15,280 nt of DNA from Chitinophaga pinensis. GTDB lineage: Bacteria; Bacteroidota; Bacteroidia; Chitinophagales; Chitinophagaceae. The DNA lies in NCBI GenBank assembly GCA_943324055.2, contig CALPKD020000003.1, positions 1 to 15,280 of the forward strand, in the 5' to 3' direction. The translations under genes were made by a program, and so were the position numbers. Positions 6,316 to 14,201 of the stretch are shown here, one piece after another (position 1 is the stretch's first letter; each line of letters starts with the position of its first letter). The notes beneath the pieces are model-generated. The model worked only from the letters and a program-made list of their open reading frames with translations. It was not told the origin of the DNA and did not search any database.

Positions 6316-7518
6316 TTGAAAAATAGCATACTCTGTATTTTACTTTTTAGCTGCCTTTCCCAAAAAGCAAATGCGCAAATCAATAAAGGCATCAATTTTC
6401 AAGCAATTGCTCGAAAGGCAAATGGATTAATTGTTGCAAATAAAAGTATTTCGATAAGGTTGAGTATCAAAAATGATTCAAGTGTAAGTGCGGTGGAGTA
6501 TCAAGAAATAAAATCAGTTACTACTAATGTGTTAGGACTTTTTACGGTTATTGTAGGACTTCCAGAATCTAATAAAATAATTTCTGTCGGTACCTTTGAA
6601 AATATACAATGGACCAGTTCCGAAAAATATATTCAAATTGAAATTGATCCAGAGGGCACCTTATTATTTGAGTCTCTCGGAACCTATAAATTAAATTATG
6701 TTCCTTTTTCCTTTTACGCTGACAATGTAAATGCTAAAAATATAGCGGGAACATTGAATATAACACAGGGTGGCACTGGCGTTACTAATTTAAAGGCGCT
6801 GTTGACACTTTTGAATATCGATAAGCTAAATAACACGCCAGATAGTATAAAACCTATAACGAGTGCGGAAATACTCCTCCTAAACGAAAAATTAAAAAAA
6901 GCAGATACTGTTACATTAAGTAATAGAATTAATCAAAAATTGAATAAAGCGGATACGCTTTGGTTAAGCAATCGAATTAATAAAAAAATAGAAATTGGAG
7001 CGCTTTCTCTTGCAGATATCATTAGTAGCCTTGGGTATTCTCCAGCCCGAAGCGAATACGGAAGCTTCTACGATACTGCAAAACAACAAACAACTATATC
7101 AACCGCCACTCCTGTCAAATTTTCAATAACACAATTTTCAAATAATATTGGAATTGTAAATAATACTAATGCAAATCCTACAAAAATTACCGTCACGCAT
7201 GCAGGCACTTACAATGTTAAATATGCTTTACAAATAATAAAATCAGATGCCGGAAATGACGAGATGAGTGTTTGGATAAGACGAAATGGATCGGCTTATG
7301 CAAACACATTAACTAACTATGTCATTATAGGGGGAGGTGTAAAAAATAACTTAACAGGATCCTCCTTTGTGGACTTGGGCGAAAATGATTATGTTGAAAT
7401 ATATTTTAGTATTAAAAATATAAACACTTGTTTGGTGGGAACCTTAGCGCAATCTTCTCCAACACCTTCTAGGCCGGCAACCCCCGCAGCGGCAGTCACC
7501 ATTCATTGTTTAAATTAA
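6316..7518 (+). CDS. Secreted fibre-like protein with phage-type jelly-roll C-terminal domain
   Basis: A 400-residue exported protein starting at TTG, two bases after the upstream stop; the signal peptide (1-20, NA-QINKG cleavage) begins exactly there and no ATG could replace it. Domains by eye: residues 21-136, a beta domain common in Bacteroidota surface proteins (GINFQAIARKANG, then TNVLGLFTVIVG, IQWTSSEKYIQIEID, and LNYVPFSFYA); 143-160, an IAGTLNITQGGTG segment typical of tail-fibre-like proteins; 190-221, two 16-residue repeats with KADT and LSNRI; and 245-400, a jelly-roll-like domain (YGSFYDTAKQQT, ITVTHAGTYNVKYALQ, MSVWIRRNGS, ENDYVEIYFS). From memory the last domain resembles C1q/TNF-fold domains of phage structural proteins. 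No T9SS sorting domain is present. Adhesin, matrix or ligand-binding function is possible but not shown. Confidence 0.85.
   Translation: MKNSILCILLFSCLSQKANAQINKGINFQAIARKANGLIVANKSISIRLSIKNDSSVSAVEYQEIKSVTTNVLGLFTVIVGLPESNKIISVGTFENIQWTSSEKYIQIEIDPEGTLLFESLGTYKLNYVPFSFYADNVNAKNIAGTLNITQGGTGVTNLKALLTLLNIDKLNNTPDSIKPITSAEILLLNEKLKKADTVTLSNRINQKLNKADTLWLSNRINKKIEIGALSLADIISSLGYSPARSEYGSFYDTAKQQTTISTATPVKFSITQFSNNIGIVNNTNANPTKITVTHAGTYNVKYALQIIKSDAGNDEMSVWIRRNGSAYANTLTNYVIIGGGVKNNLTGSSFVDLGENDYVEIYFSIKNINTCLVGTLAQSSPTPSRPATPAAAVTIHCLN
6883..6978 (+). repeat. Two 48-bp tandem repeats (KAD/LSNRI units) in the fibre-like gene
   Basis: Two in-frame 48-bp units (6883-6930 and 6931-6978) encode NEKLKKADTVTLSNRI and NQKLNKADTLWLSNRI, and a decayed third start (NKKIEI) follows. 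The DNA has diverged, mostly at third positions, so the duplication is old and maintained at the protein level. Units of this kind recur in Bacteroidota fibre-like proteins and probably form a stalk or trimeric coiled segment. Confidence 0.7.
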
Positions 7519-7545
7519 ATTGCCCCGCAGCAACTGAAGGGCAAT
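7519..7545. terminator. Weak hairpin between convergent fibre and M24 peptidase genes
   Basis: Perfect 7-bp arms ATTGCCC (7519-7525) and GGGCAAT (7539-7545) start right after the stop of the fibre-like gene and lie in the 47-bp gap before the convergent peptidase stop. There is no T-run on either side, so intrinsic termination would be inefficient; it may instead protect the mRNA 3' end. Confidence 0.35.
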
Positions 7546-7565
7546 AATAAAATTTATATGGATCA

Positions 7566-8828
7566 CTAACCAAAGGGTTGCTCAATTGAGACACTTTGTT
7601 TTGAAAAATACTTGGGTCCATCTTCGGTGATATAGAGGCAATCTTCTAGTCTAATCCCAAATTCACCCGGTATTGAAATAGTAGGTTCATTGCTAAAACA
7701 CATTCCAACTTGTATGGGTGTTTTATTTCCTTTTACAAAATTGGTCCATTCGTGTCCTTCTAAGCCAATACCATGGCCTGTTCGATGAGGCAGTCCTGGT
7801 AATTTGTAATTTGCCATAAATCCTGCCTTAGCAATTACAGCCCTTGCAGCTGCATCTACCTGCTCGCAAGAAGCCCCAATTTGAATAGCAGCAAAGGCAG
7901 CGTCTTGTGCTAGTTTCTCTGTATTCCAAACATCCACTTGGCGTTGAGTAGGCTTACCTACAACAATGGTTCTAGAGATATCAGATTCATACCCCTCACA
8001 AGTAGTGCCACCGTCAACGAGTACAATATCCCCTTCCCTAATAGTTTGTGGTGTAATACTACCATGAGGCATTGCAGAATACTTTCCTACTAATACCATC
8101 GCTCCGCCACCAAAGCCTAGTTTTCTAAACGCACCACTTATTTTAGCGCTTAATTCCGTTTGAGGCATACCCGGATAGATGCTAGCAAATGCAATTTTAT
8201 AAGCCTCAATAGTTACATCATTCGCAATTTGCATTAATGCGATTTCTGCCTTTGATTTTATCATTCTACAACCAGCGGTAATTGGGGTAGCATCTACCAC
8301 TTCAAAACCCTTGGCTAACCTTTTTACGCCGTCCGCAATAAAAAAACGAACCCTTTCTTCCATCCCAATTTTATGAAATCGTACCCCTCTATCTTTTACA
8401 ATATTCAAAATCAATGCATAAGGGCTTTCGTGCTCTTCCCAACAACGCACTTCGTCACCATAAACAGGTTGTATTAATTCTCGTGCTCTATCTTCCTCAA
8501 ACTTCGGACAAACATAGGCCAATGGCCCCTTTGCTGGGATGACCACTCCAAAAGTCCTTTCGCTCTGTCCCCATTTCATTCCAGTAAAATAAAAACAAGA
8601 GGTGGTGCCTTCTAAAAATATGGCATCAATTTTTTCTTGCTCCATTAACATTTGGGCTTTCGCTATACGTGCTTTCCTTTCTGCAACCGTAATGGGCACT
8701 GCGGTTTGTGCAAAAGCAAGAGAAGACATAGGATCCATTTTTGATTTAGCGAAAGTAGATTTATTAAAAGCGAGCGCTCCTGCAGTTAAGGCTGAAATCC
8801 CTAGAAATTTTCTTCTGTTATAAGACAT
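7566..8828 (-). CDS. Tat-exported M24 family metallopeptidase (Xaa-Pro aminopeptidase-like)
   Basis: A 420-residue pita-bread-fold peptidase predicted to cleave N-terminal residues from peptides, typically before proline. The N-terminus has a strong twin-arginine signal (NRRKFLG at 4-10, then an Ala-rich hydrophobic stretch to about 27), so it should fold with its metals in the cytoplasm and act in the periplasm. Residues about 45-180 form the creatinase-type N-domain; 190-415 the catalytic domain. All five dinuclear metal ligands are visible: Asp272 (VDGG), Asp283 (SDISR), His352 (TGHGIG), Glu381 (NEPT) and Glu395 (RLED); His255 in MPHG fits the catalytic His. Related family members act as prolidases or creatinases, so the substrate is not certain. 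The gene is divergent from the serine hydrolase gene and convergent with the fibre-like gene, and appears monocistronic. Confidence 0.92.
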   Translation of the reverse strand: MSYNRRKFLGISALTAGALAFNKSTFAKSKMDPMSSLAFAQTAVPITVAERKARIAKAQMLMEQEKIDAIFLEGTTSCFYFTGMKWGQSERTFGVVIPAKGPLAYVCPKFEEDRARELIQPVYGDEVRCWEEHESPYALILNIVKDRGVRFHKIGMEERVRFFIADGVKRLAKGFEVVDATPITAGCRMIKSKAEIALMQIANDVTIEAYKIAFASIYPGMPQTELSAKISGAFRKLGFGGGAMVLVGKYSAMPHGSITPQTIREGDIVLVDGGTTCEGYESDISRTIVVGKPTQRQVDVWNTEKLAQDAAFAAIQIGASCEQVDAAARAVIAKAGFMANYKLPGLPHRTGHGIGLEGHEWTNFVKGNKTPIQVGMCFSNEPTISIPGEFGIRLEDCLYITEDGPKYFSKQSVSIEQPFG

Positions 8829-8851
8829 GTAAATTATTGTTTAGCGTGTTT

Positions 8852-8859
8852 TAAAGATA
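8852..8859 (-). promoter_or_regulatory. Possible -7 element for the M24 peptidase gene
   Basis: On the minus strand TATCTTTA matches the Bacteroidota -7 box TAnnTTTG at all but the last base and lies 23 bases upstream of the ATG. A -33 TTG at proper distance is not evident. The rest of the 128-bp divergent gap is AT-rich and also contains TACATTTA (8907-8914, plus strand) ahead of the serine hydrolase gene; neither is strong. Confidence 0.28.
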
Positions 8860-8956
8860 TTACAATTTTGCTATTTATTTAGGGGTATTCAATAAATAAA
8901 AACCATTACATTTAATATTAGTATTTAAGGGTTCCATAAACTAGTTAAAACGTTTT

Positions 8957-10021
8957 ATGAAAACATATTTTTTCTTGCTCATAACAGTCATTGCATTTAG
9001 CGCCTGTAAATCAACTGCATTGCTTACCAACAATAAGCAAATAGATGCGATTATGACAAACTACAATACAATAGACAAGCCAGGGGCAAGTGTGTTAGTA
9101 TTACAAGATCAAAAAATTATTTTTAAAAAGGGTTATGGCGTTGAAGCTGTAAGTACTCAAAAATTAATTAACACGAGTACCAATTTTAGATTGGCTTCCG
9201 TCACTAAGCAATTTACTGCAATGGCAATATTACTGTTGCAGCAACAAAAAAAAATATCGATAGAAGATCCACTTAATAAATATTTTTCAAGTTTTCCCAA
9301 CTACGGAAAAGATATAAAAATTAAACATCTATTAACACATAGTTCGGGATTGCAGGACTATGAGGACCTGATGCCTAAAAGCCAAACGCAACAATTGCAT
9401 GACACGAGTTGCTTACAGTTAATGTATACAACCAATAAATTATACTTTCCTGCGGGTACACAATACAAGTATAGCAATACGGGCTATGCCATACTAGCAT
9501 TGATTATTGAAAAAGTAAGTGGTCAAAACTATGCAACCTTTTTAAAAGAAAATATTTTCAAACCAATCGGAATGAAAACGACGGTTGCCTATGAAGCCGG
9601 TAAATCAGTTGTGACCAATAGAGCCTATGGGCATAGTTTTGAAAATGGAAATTGGATGGAGACAGATCAAAATTTAACGAGTGCGGTTTTAGGGGACGGA
9701 GGCATTTACTCCAATACGGAAGACCTATCTAAATGGATAAAAGCTATATGGGATTTTAAATTAATTCCACCTGCAATACAAAATCGGGCATGGAGTAGCA
9801 CCATTTTAGATAATGGTAAAGTGATCGACTATGGATATGGTTGGCATATTGAAACATACAATGATAACACCCATCCTTTTCATGATGGCAGTTCCATTGG
9901 TTTTAGAAATAGCATACAGGTTTTCCCAACTCAAAAATTAATGGTAGTCATCCTGACCAATCGAAACGAACACGATCCTGCAATAGAAGCAAGAAAGATA
10001 GCCGCCCTCTTTTTAAAATAA
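8957..10021 (+). CDS. Lipoprotein serine hydrolase, class C beta-lactamase/penicillin-binding-protein fold
   Basis: A 354-residue protein of the beta-lactamase-related (PF00144-type) family. A short signal ends in the lipobox FSAC (Cys17), so it is anchored to a membrane on the periplasmic or outer side. Active-site motifs are complete: SVTK with nucleophile Ser81 and Lys84, YSN with Tyr172 and Asn174, and HDG at 309-311 in the place of the KTG triad. HLLTHSSGLQDY (124-135) and GDGGIYSNTEDLSKW (246-260) are family hallmarks. HDG in place of KTG is usual for the esterase and D-aminopeptidase-like members rather than true beta-lactamases, so peptidase, esterase or cell-wall hydrolase activity is more likely than antibiotic resistance. 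It lies 65 bp upstream of the ABC adaptor gene on the same strand and may or may not share its transcript. Confidence 0.9.
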   Translation: MKTYFFLLITVIAFSACKSTALLTNNKQIDAIMTNYNTIDKPGASVLVLQDQKIIFKKGYGVEAVSTQKLINTSTNFRLASVTKQFTAMAILLLQQQKKISIEDPLNKYFSSFPNYGKDIKIKHLLTHSSGLQDYEDLMPKSQTQQLHDTSCLQLMYTTNKLYFPAGTQYKYSNTGYAILALIIEKVSGQNYATFLKENIFKPIGMKTTVAYEAGKSVVTNRAYGHSFENGNWMETDQNLTSAVLGDGGIYSNTEDLSKWIKAIWDFKLIPPAIQNRAWSSTILDNGKVIDYGYGWHIETYNDNTHPFHDGSSIGFRNSIQVFPTQKLMVVILTNRNEHDPAIEARKIAALFLK

Positions 10022-10086
10022 ATCCTGTTATAGGAAAAATTGAGCACTAAAATAAATAGCTTTACTTAATCAATAAACTCCAAAAA

Positions 10087-11172
10087 TTGAAGTATTCAAT
10101 ATTTATAATAATAGGAATGATTGCATGCACCTACTCCTGCAATACAAAATCAACCTTTATCTCACCAACTTTCGAAAAAATTACCAACTCTGTTTATGCT
10201 TCGGGGACAATAAAAAGCAAGGATCAATATCAGGTATATTCTAAAGTAAATGGAATAATAAAGGAATTGTATGTAAAGGAGGGGGATCTGGTTTCCAAGG
10301 GACAAGTAATTATGACGCTTAGTAATGAAGCACAAGCACTTAGTTATGAAAATGCAAAACAACTAGCGGAATTTTCCTCCATGGTTAGTAATAAGGAAAA
10401 GCTACAGCAGGCACAAACTGAAATGGAAGTGGCAAAGTTAAAGTTGAATAACGAAGCGTCATTACTAGATAGACAAAAAAAACTGTGGGCTCAAGAAATT
10501 GGAACAAAGAATGAATTAGACCAAAGGGAATTGGTATATCAAACTGCATTGAGTTTTTATGATGCAAGTAAATTAAAATACAACGACTTACAAAAGCAAT
10601 TAAAATTTCAAACACAACAAACACAAAAGTCCGCAGCAATCTCCTCTTTGAATATGAATGACTATATAATTAAAAGTGAATTGAATGGAAAAATATATAG
10701 TATTTTAAAGGAAAAAGGAGAGATGGCAAATACGCAGTCAGCGATTGCTATTATCGGAGATGCTAAAAGATTTATTATTGAATTACAAGTGGACGAGTAT
10801 GATATTGCAAAAATAAAAAACGGACAAGTTTTACTGATAACTATGGATAGCTACAAGGGGCAAGCCTTTGAGGGCATTGTGAATAAGGTTTATCCATTGA
10901 TGAACGAAAAATCAAAGTCCTTTAAAGTGGACGCTACCTTTACCAAAGCACCTGAAAATTTATACCCGAACTTAAGTGCTGAAGCAAATATTATAATAAA
11001 AGTAAAGGAAAAGGCTTTAACTATTCCCAGAAATTATTTATTAGCAGGGGACTCTGTGTTACTAGATAATCATAAAAAGATTAAAGTAGTCACTGGTTTG
11101 ATGGATTACGATAGGGTTGAAATCATTTCAGGTTTAACGGAAAAAGACAAGCTTTTTAAGCCTATACAATGA
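10087..11172 (+). CDS. Periplasmic adaptor (membrane fusion) lipoprotein of an ABC efflux system
   Basis: A 361-residue HlyD/MacA-type adaptor that would bridge the inner-membrane ABC permease and an outer-membrane channel. It starts at TTG (10087); the next in-frame ATG would remove most of the signal. A lipobox-like end gives lipidation at Cys18 (TYSC) or Cys14 (MIAC). Order: lipoyl/biotinyl-like half motif (about 36-80, ASGTIK then VKEGDLVSKGQVIMTL), an alpha-helical hairpin rich in Gln/Lys/Leu (about 82-185), the second lipoyl half (IIKSELNGKIYSILKEKGEMA, about 194-214), then beta-barrel and membrane-proximal domains (VDEYDIAKIKNGQ onward, ending GLTEKDKLFKPIQ). Its stop overlaps the permease start by four bases (ATGA), which points to translational coupling. 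No TolC-like channel gene is in the window. Confidence 0.9.
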   Translation: MKYSIFIIIGMIACTYSCNTKSTFISPTFEKITNSVYASGTIKSKDQYQVYSKVNGIIKELYVKEGDLVSKGQVIMTLSNEAQALSYENAKQLAEFSSMVSNKEKLQQAQTEMEVAKLKLNNEASLLDRQKKLWAQEIGTKNELDQRELVYQTALSFYDASKLKYNDLQKQLKFQTQQTQKSAAISSLNMNDYIIKSELNGKIYSILKEKGEMANTQSAIAIIGDAKRFIIELQVDEYDIAKIKNGQVLLITMDSYKGQAFEGIVNKVYPLMNEKSKSFKVDATFTKAPENLYPNLSAEANIIIKVKEKALTIPRNYLLAGDSVLLDNHKKIKVVTGLMDYDRVEIISGLTEKDKLFKPIQ

Positions 11173-12428
11173 GGAAAAAAATATTAATTGATATTGCAAA
11201 GGCTTTGTTATTTGCCAGATGGAAACAAACAATGATTGCAGCCATTGGGGTTTCATTTAGTATTGCCATGTTTATCACTTTATTAAGTTTTATGTCCGGC
11301 CTCAACGGTCTATTAGATGGTTTGATTTTAAACAGAACGCCCCATGTCAAATTATATAATGACATTAAGCCAAATCAAAACCAACCGATCAAATTAAAAC
11401 CTGAATTCGCAAACGCACATAATTTTATCACCTCTATTAAGTCTAGCTCCAACAGACAAGCGATTTATAATAGTGGCGCCATTATGAATTCTCTAAAAAA
11501 AGACAATCGAGTGCTAGGCTTCGCTCCTAAATTAATTGCACCCGTTTTTTTTAATGATGGCGATATTGATATTACGGGGGCAATGAATGGAATTGATCCG
11601 GTAGCCGAAAGTAACTTGTTTCATTTTAATGAATATGTAACTTCAGGTAACTCCCAGGATCTGGTAAAGGTGAGTAATAGCATTATAATGGGTAAGGGCC
11701 TAGCTGAAAAGCTCCTGGTTGGCCTAGACGACATGGTTCAAGTAACTACCTCAAAGGGAGAAAGGTTCCAGCTTAAGGTGGTGGGCATCTTTCAGTCCGG
11801 TTTAAAGGACTTTGACAACACGCAAAGCTACGCGGCAATCAATACAGTTCAAAAGGTGTTAGCGCAGCCAAATGACTATTTAACTGAACTTCAAGTAAAG
11901 CTCAATGATATTGCGTTGGCACCTGCCCTAGCTAAGGAATATGCAAAACAATACCAAATAGATGCGGAGGACATCCAAACGGCAAACTCTCAATTCGAAA
12001 CGGGAAGTTCAATTCGTACGCTAATCTCCTATTCTGTAGGTATCACCTTGCTCATAGTGGCAGGTTTCGGCATTTACAATATCCTAAACATGATGATATT
12101 TGAAAAGATGGATTCCATTGCAATACTAAAAGCAACAGGGTTTTCTGGGCTGGATGTAAAAAATATTTTTATTTACATTGCACTTAGCATCGGAATTGTT
12201 GGAGGCTTAGTTGGGCTGCTGGTTGGTTTTATTTTATCCTCGATCATTGATCAAATTCCATTTAATACCGCATCCCTTCCAACTATTACAACCTATCCAA
12301 TTAACCATAATCCTTATTTTTATTTGATTGGTATTATTTTTTCACTCGTTACGACCTATTTAGCAGGATGGTTTCCCGCCCGAAAAGCAAGCAAGATAGA
12401 TCCTGTAATAATTATAAGAGGAAAATAA
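11169..12428 (+). CDS. FtsX/MacB-type ABC transporter permease
   Basis: A 419-residue inner-membrane protein with the four-helix layout of type VII (mechanotransmission) ABC permeases: TM1 about 20-44, a large periplasmic domain about 45-280, then TM2 about 285-310, TM3 about 332-360 and TM4 about 382-402. The FtsX region shows FEKMDSIAILKATGFSGLDV (311-330), the cytoplasmic coupling segment, and the typical ending AGWFPARKASKIDPVIIIRGK. The N-terminal segment (ARWKQTMIAAIGVSFSIAMF and GLNGLLDGLILNRTPHVKLY) fits a LolC/E-like subgroup. The family moves lipoproteins, peptides or drugs from the membrane or periplasm without classic transmembrane pumping. The cargo here is unknown. It is coupled on both sides: ATGA overlap with the adaptor gene and a single base before the ATPase gene. 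Confidence 0.92.
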   Translation: MRKKILIDIAKALLFARWKQTMIAAIGVSFSIAMFITLLSFMSGLNGLLDGLILNRTPHVKLYNDIKPNQNQPIKLKPEFANAHNFITSIKSSSNRQAIYNSGAIMNSLKKDNRVLGFAPKLIAPVFFNDGDIDITGAMNGIDPVAESNLFHFNEYVTSGNSQDLVKVSNSIIMGKGLAEKLLVGLDDMVQVTTSKGERFQLKVVGIFQSGLKDFDNTQSYAAINTVQKVLAQPNDYLTELQVKLNDIALAPALAKEYAKQYQIDAEDIQTANSQFETGSSIRTLISYSVGITLLIVAGFGIYNILNMMIFEKMDSIAILKATGFSGLDVKNIFIYIALSIGIVGGLVGLLVGFILSSIIDQIPFNTASLPTITTYPINHNPYFYLIGIIFSLVTTYLAGWFPARKASKIDPVIIIRGK

Positions 12429-12429
12429 G

Positions 12430-13107
12430 ATGAGTCAAACAATACTAGAAGCAAAAAATATTACAAAACACTTTGTCGATCCTGTTCGAGTAAAGGTTTT
12501 GTCGGATATTAATTTTAAAATAAACAAGGGAGAGTTTGTTTCCTTAACTGGCCGTTCTGGTTGTGGTAAATCAACCCTACTATACGTATTGTCTACAATG
12601 GATACAGATTATGAAGGGGACTTATTAATAGATCAGGAGTTAATGCCCAAGTCAAATGAATCAGTACTCGCTAAGATAAGAAATGAAAAAATTGGATTCG
12701 TATTTCAATTTCACTATTTATTGAATGAGTTTAATGTTTTAGAAAACGTAATGCTACCAGGATTAAAGCTGAATAAATATAGCAAGGCCGAAGTGGAACA
12801 AAGAGCTATGGAAAAATTAAACATTTTAGGCATTGGCCACCTTGCTTTAAAAAAAGCAAACCATGTTTCGGGCGGAGAAAAACAAAGAGTTGCGATTGCA
12901 CGTGCGCTCATCAATGATCCTCATATAATTATGGGGGACGAACCCACAGGGAATTTAGATAAGAAAAACAGCGACATGGTATTTGATATTTTTAGTCAGC
13001 TCGCTGCAGATTATAATCAAACACTTCTTATTGTGACACATGATCCTAGTTTTGCCGAGAGAACCCATCGGATTATCAAAATGGAGGACGGGAAAATTAT
13101 AAATTAA
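12430..13107 (+). CDS. ABC transporter ATPase, LolD/MacB-type
   Basis: A 225-residue cytoplasmic nucleotide-binding subunit that pairs with the permease just upstream. Motifs in order: Walker A GRSGCGKST (41-49, Lys47), Q-loop FQF (Gln93), signature VSGGEKQRVAIARAL (146-160, with Val and Glu at the variable ends), Walker B IIMGDEPTG (166-174, catalytic Glu171), D-loop NLD, and H-loop VTHD (His204). Length and motifs are those of the LolD/MacB/FtsE group (about 220-235). Gene order adaptor-permease-ATPase with separate subunits resembles DevBCA-type exporters more than fused MacB. The ATG follows the permease stop after one base, so translation is probably coupled. Confidence 0.94.
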   Translation: MSQTILEAKNITKHFVDPVRVKVLSDINFKINKGEFVSLTGRSGCGKSTLLYVLSTMDTDYEGDLLIDQELMPKSNESVLAKIRNEKIGFVFQFHYLLNEFNVLENVMLPGLKLNKYSKAEVEQRAMEKLNILGIGHLALKKANHVSGGEKQRVAIARALINDPHIIMGDEPTGNLDKKNSDMVFDIFSQLAADYNQTLLIVTHDPSFAERTHRIIKMEDGKIIN

Positions 13108-13134
13108 TGAGTACATTTATTTATAATTTATTTT

Positions 13135-14085
13135 ATGAAAAAGATTCCAACCATTCTTGGCTACTCCGTTATTAGCCTCCTAGTATTATCCATCATACTA
13201 TTTACCGCATTCGCTCAAAGAGATATTCCCGTTGTACAATTAAAGGAAAAATACTGCACTAGCGCCTCCCGCTTTATGCCTTTAATGGGCATGCAAGTGC
13301 ACTATAGAGACGAGGGCCCTATCAACGACTCCATTCCCTTGGTGTTAATACACGGCACTTCGTCTTCCTTAAATACTTGGGATAGTCTGGCTAGTGAATT
13401 AAACTCCAGTATCCCTGGCAAGCGAATAATAAGAATGGATATGCCAGGCTTTGGACTCACAGGCCCAAGTCCTGCCAACACCTATTCCTATGCTTATTTT
13501 TCTGCCTTCCTCGACTCTTTTTTGAATACGCTACAAGTTAAGTCTTGTATACTTGCAGGCAACTCATTAGGAGGTGGTATTGCTTGGAATTATACCATCG
13601 CACATCCCGAAAAAGTAGCTAAGCTTATTTTAGTGGACGCTAGTGGGTATCCACGCAAAAACGAAAAGGGTTCACTAGGCTTTAAAATTGCAAGCACGCC
13701 AGTCATTAATAATTTGCTTTTGTTTGTTACTCCAAAATCCTTGGTTAAAAAAAGTTTAGAAACTGTTTTTTTTGATAAGCGATTTGTTACAGTGGCTACT
13801 ATTAATAGGTATCACGATTTATTATTGAGCGCGGGGAATAGAAAAGCGGCACTGTCTTTATTTCAACATCCATTGCAACAGAACACAGCAGCAATAAAAA
13901 CAATTACCGCACCTACTCTTATTTTATGGGGAGCGCAGGACCAATTAATTTCGGTAGACAACGCCTATTTATTTCAAAAAGATATCAAAGGCAGCACGCT
14001 TCAGATATATGATAAGGTAGGACATATTCCAATGGAGGAGGCCACTCGTTTAATGGTTGCCACTATCAATGAATTTATCAAGTAA
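13135..14085 (+). CDS. Membrane-anchored or exported alpha/beta hydrolase
   Basis: A 316-residue alpha/beta-hydrolase-fold protein with an N-terminal hydrophobic helix (about 7-27) that ends AFAQRD, so it is either anchored in the inner membrane or cleaved and released to the periplasm. Active-site pieces are present: oxyanion-hole HGTSS (73-77), DMPGFGLTG (102-110), nucleophile elbow GNSLGG (Ser144), acid Asp269 in WGAQDQLIS, and catalytic His297 in VGHIPMEE. It begins 27 bases after the ATPase gene on the same strand. It is probably the last gene of the ABC operon, although TACATTTA at 13112-13119 could act as a weak separate -7 box. Esterase, lipase or related activity is expected; the substrate is not deducible. 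A terminator follows after 60 bases. Confidence 0.9.
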   Translation: MKKIPTILGYSVISLLVLSIILFTAFAQRDIPVVQLKEKYCTSASRFMPLMGMQVHYRDEGPINDSIPLVLIHGTSSSLNTWDSLASELNSSIPGKRIIRMDMPGFGLTGPSPANTYSYAYFSAFLDSFLNTLQVKSCILAGNSLGGGIAWNYTIAHPEKVAKLILVDASGYPRKNEKGSLGFKIASTPVINNLLLFVTPKSLVKKSLETVFFDKRFVTVATINRYHDLLLSAGNRKAALSLFQHPLQQNTAAIKTITAPTLILWGAQDQLISVDNAYLFQKDIKGSTLQIYDKVGHIPMEEATRLMVATINEFIK

Positions 14086-14145
14086 GTTAGATTATAACTC
14101 AGTAAGTAATAACAGCAGTTGCTTTTCAAAAACATACGCGCATAA

Positions 14146-14183
14146 AAAAAGTCCCGTTCCGATTTCTCGGGGCGGGACTTTTT
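14146..14183. terminator. Strong bidirectional terminator between convergent genes
   Basis: Fifteen-base arms at 14146-14160 and 14169-14183 (AAAAAGTCCCGTTCC against GGGGCGGGACTTTTT, two G-T pairs) with an 8-base loop. On the plus strand it ends in a T5 run; on the minus strand the A-run at 14144-14150 gives a T7 tract. It therefore serves both the alpha/beta hydrolase gene (stop at 14085) and the receptor gene (minus, stop at 14202). Confidence 0.9.
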
Positions 14184-14201
14184 AATATCATCAAGTTAAT
14201 A

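Noticed and set aside
8957..10021. Possible beta-lactamase (antibiotic resistance) reading of the serine hydrolase
   Set aside because: The third motif is HDG rather than KTG, and many lipoprotein relatives are esterases or peptidases; resistance is not supported.
10385..10639. Minus-strand open frame in the adaptor gene that reads as hydrophobic
   Set aside because: It is antisense to the Lys/Gln-rich helical hairpin of the adaptor; such codons read backwards give Phe/Leu-rich frames, so the membrane-like look is an artefact.
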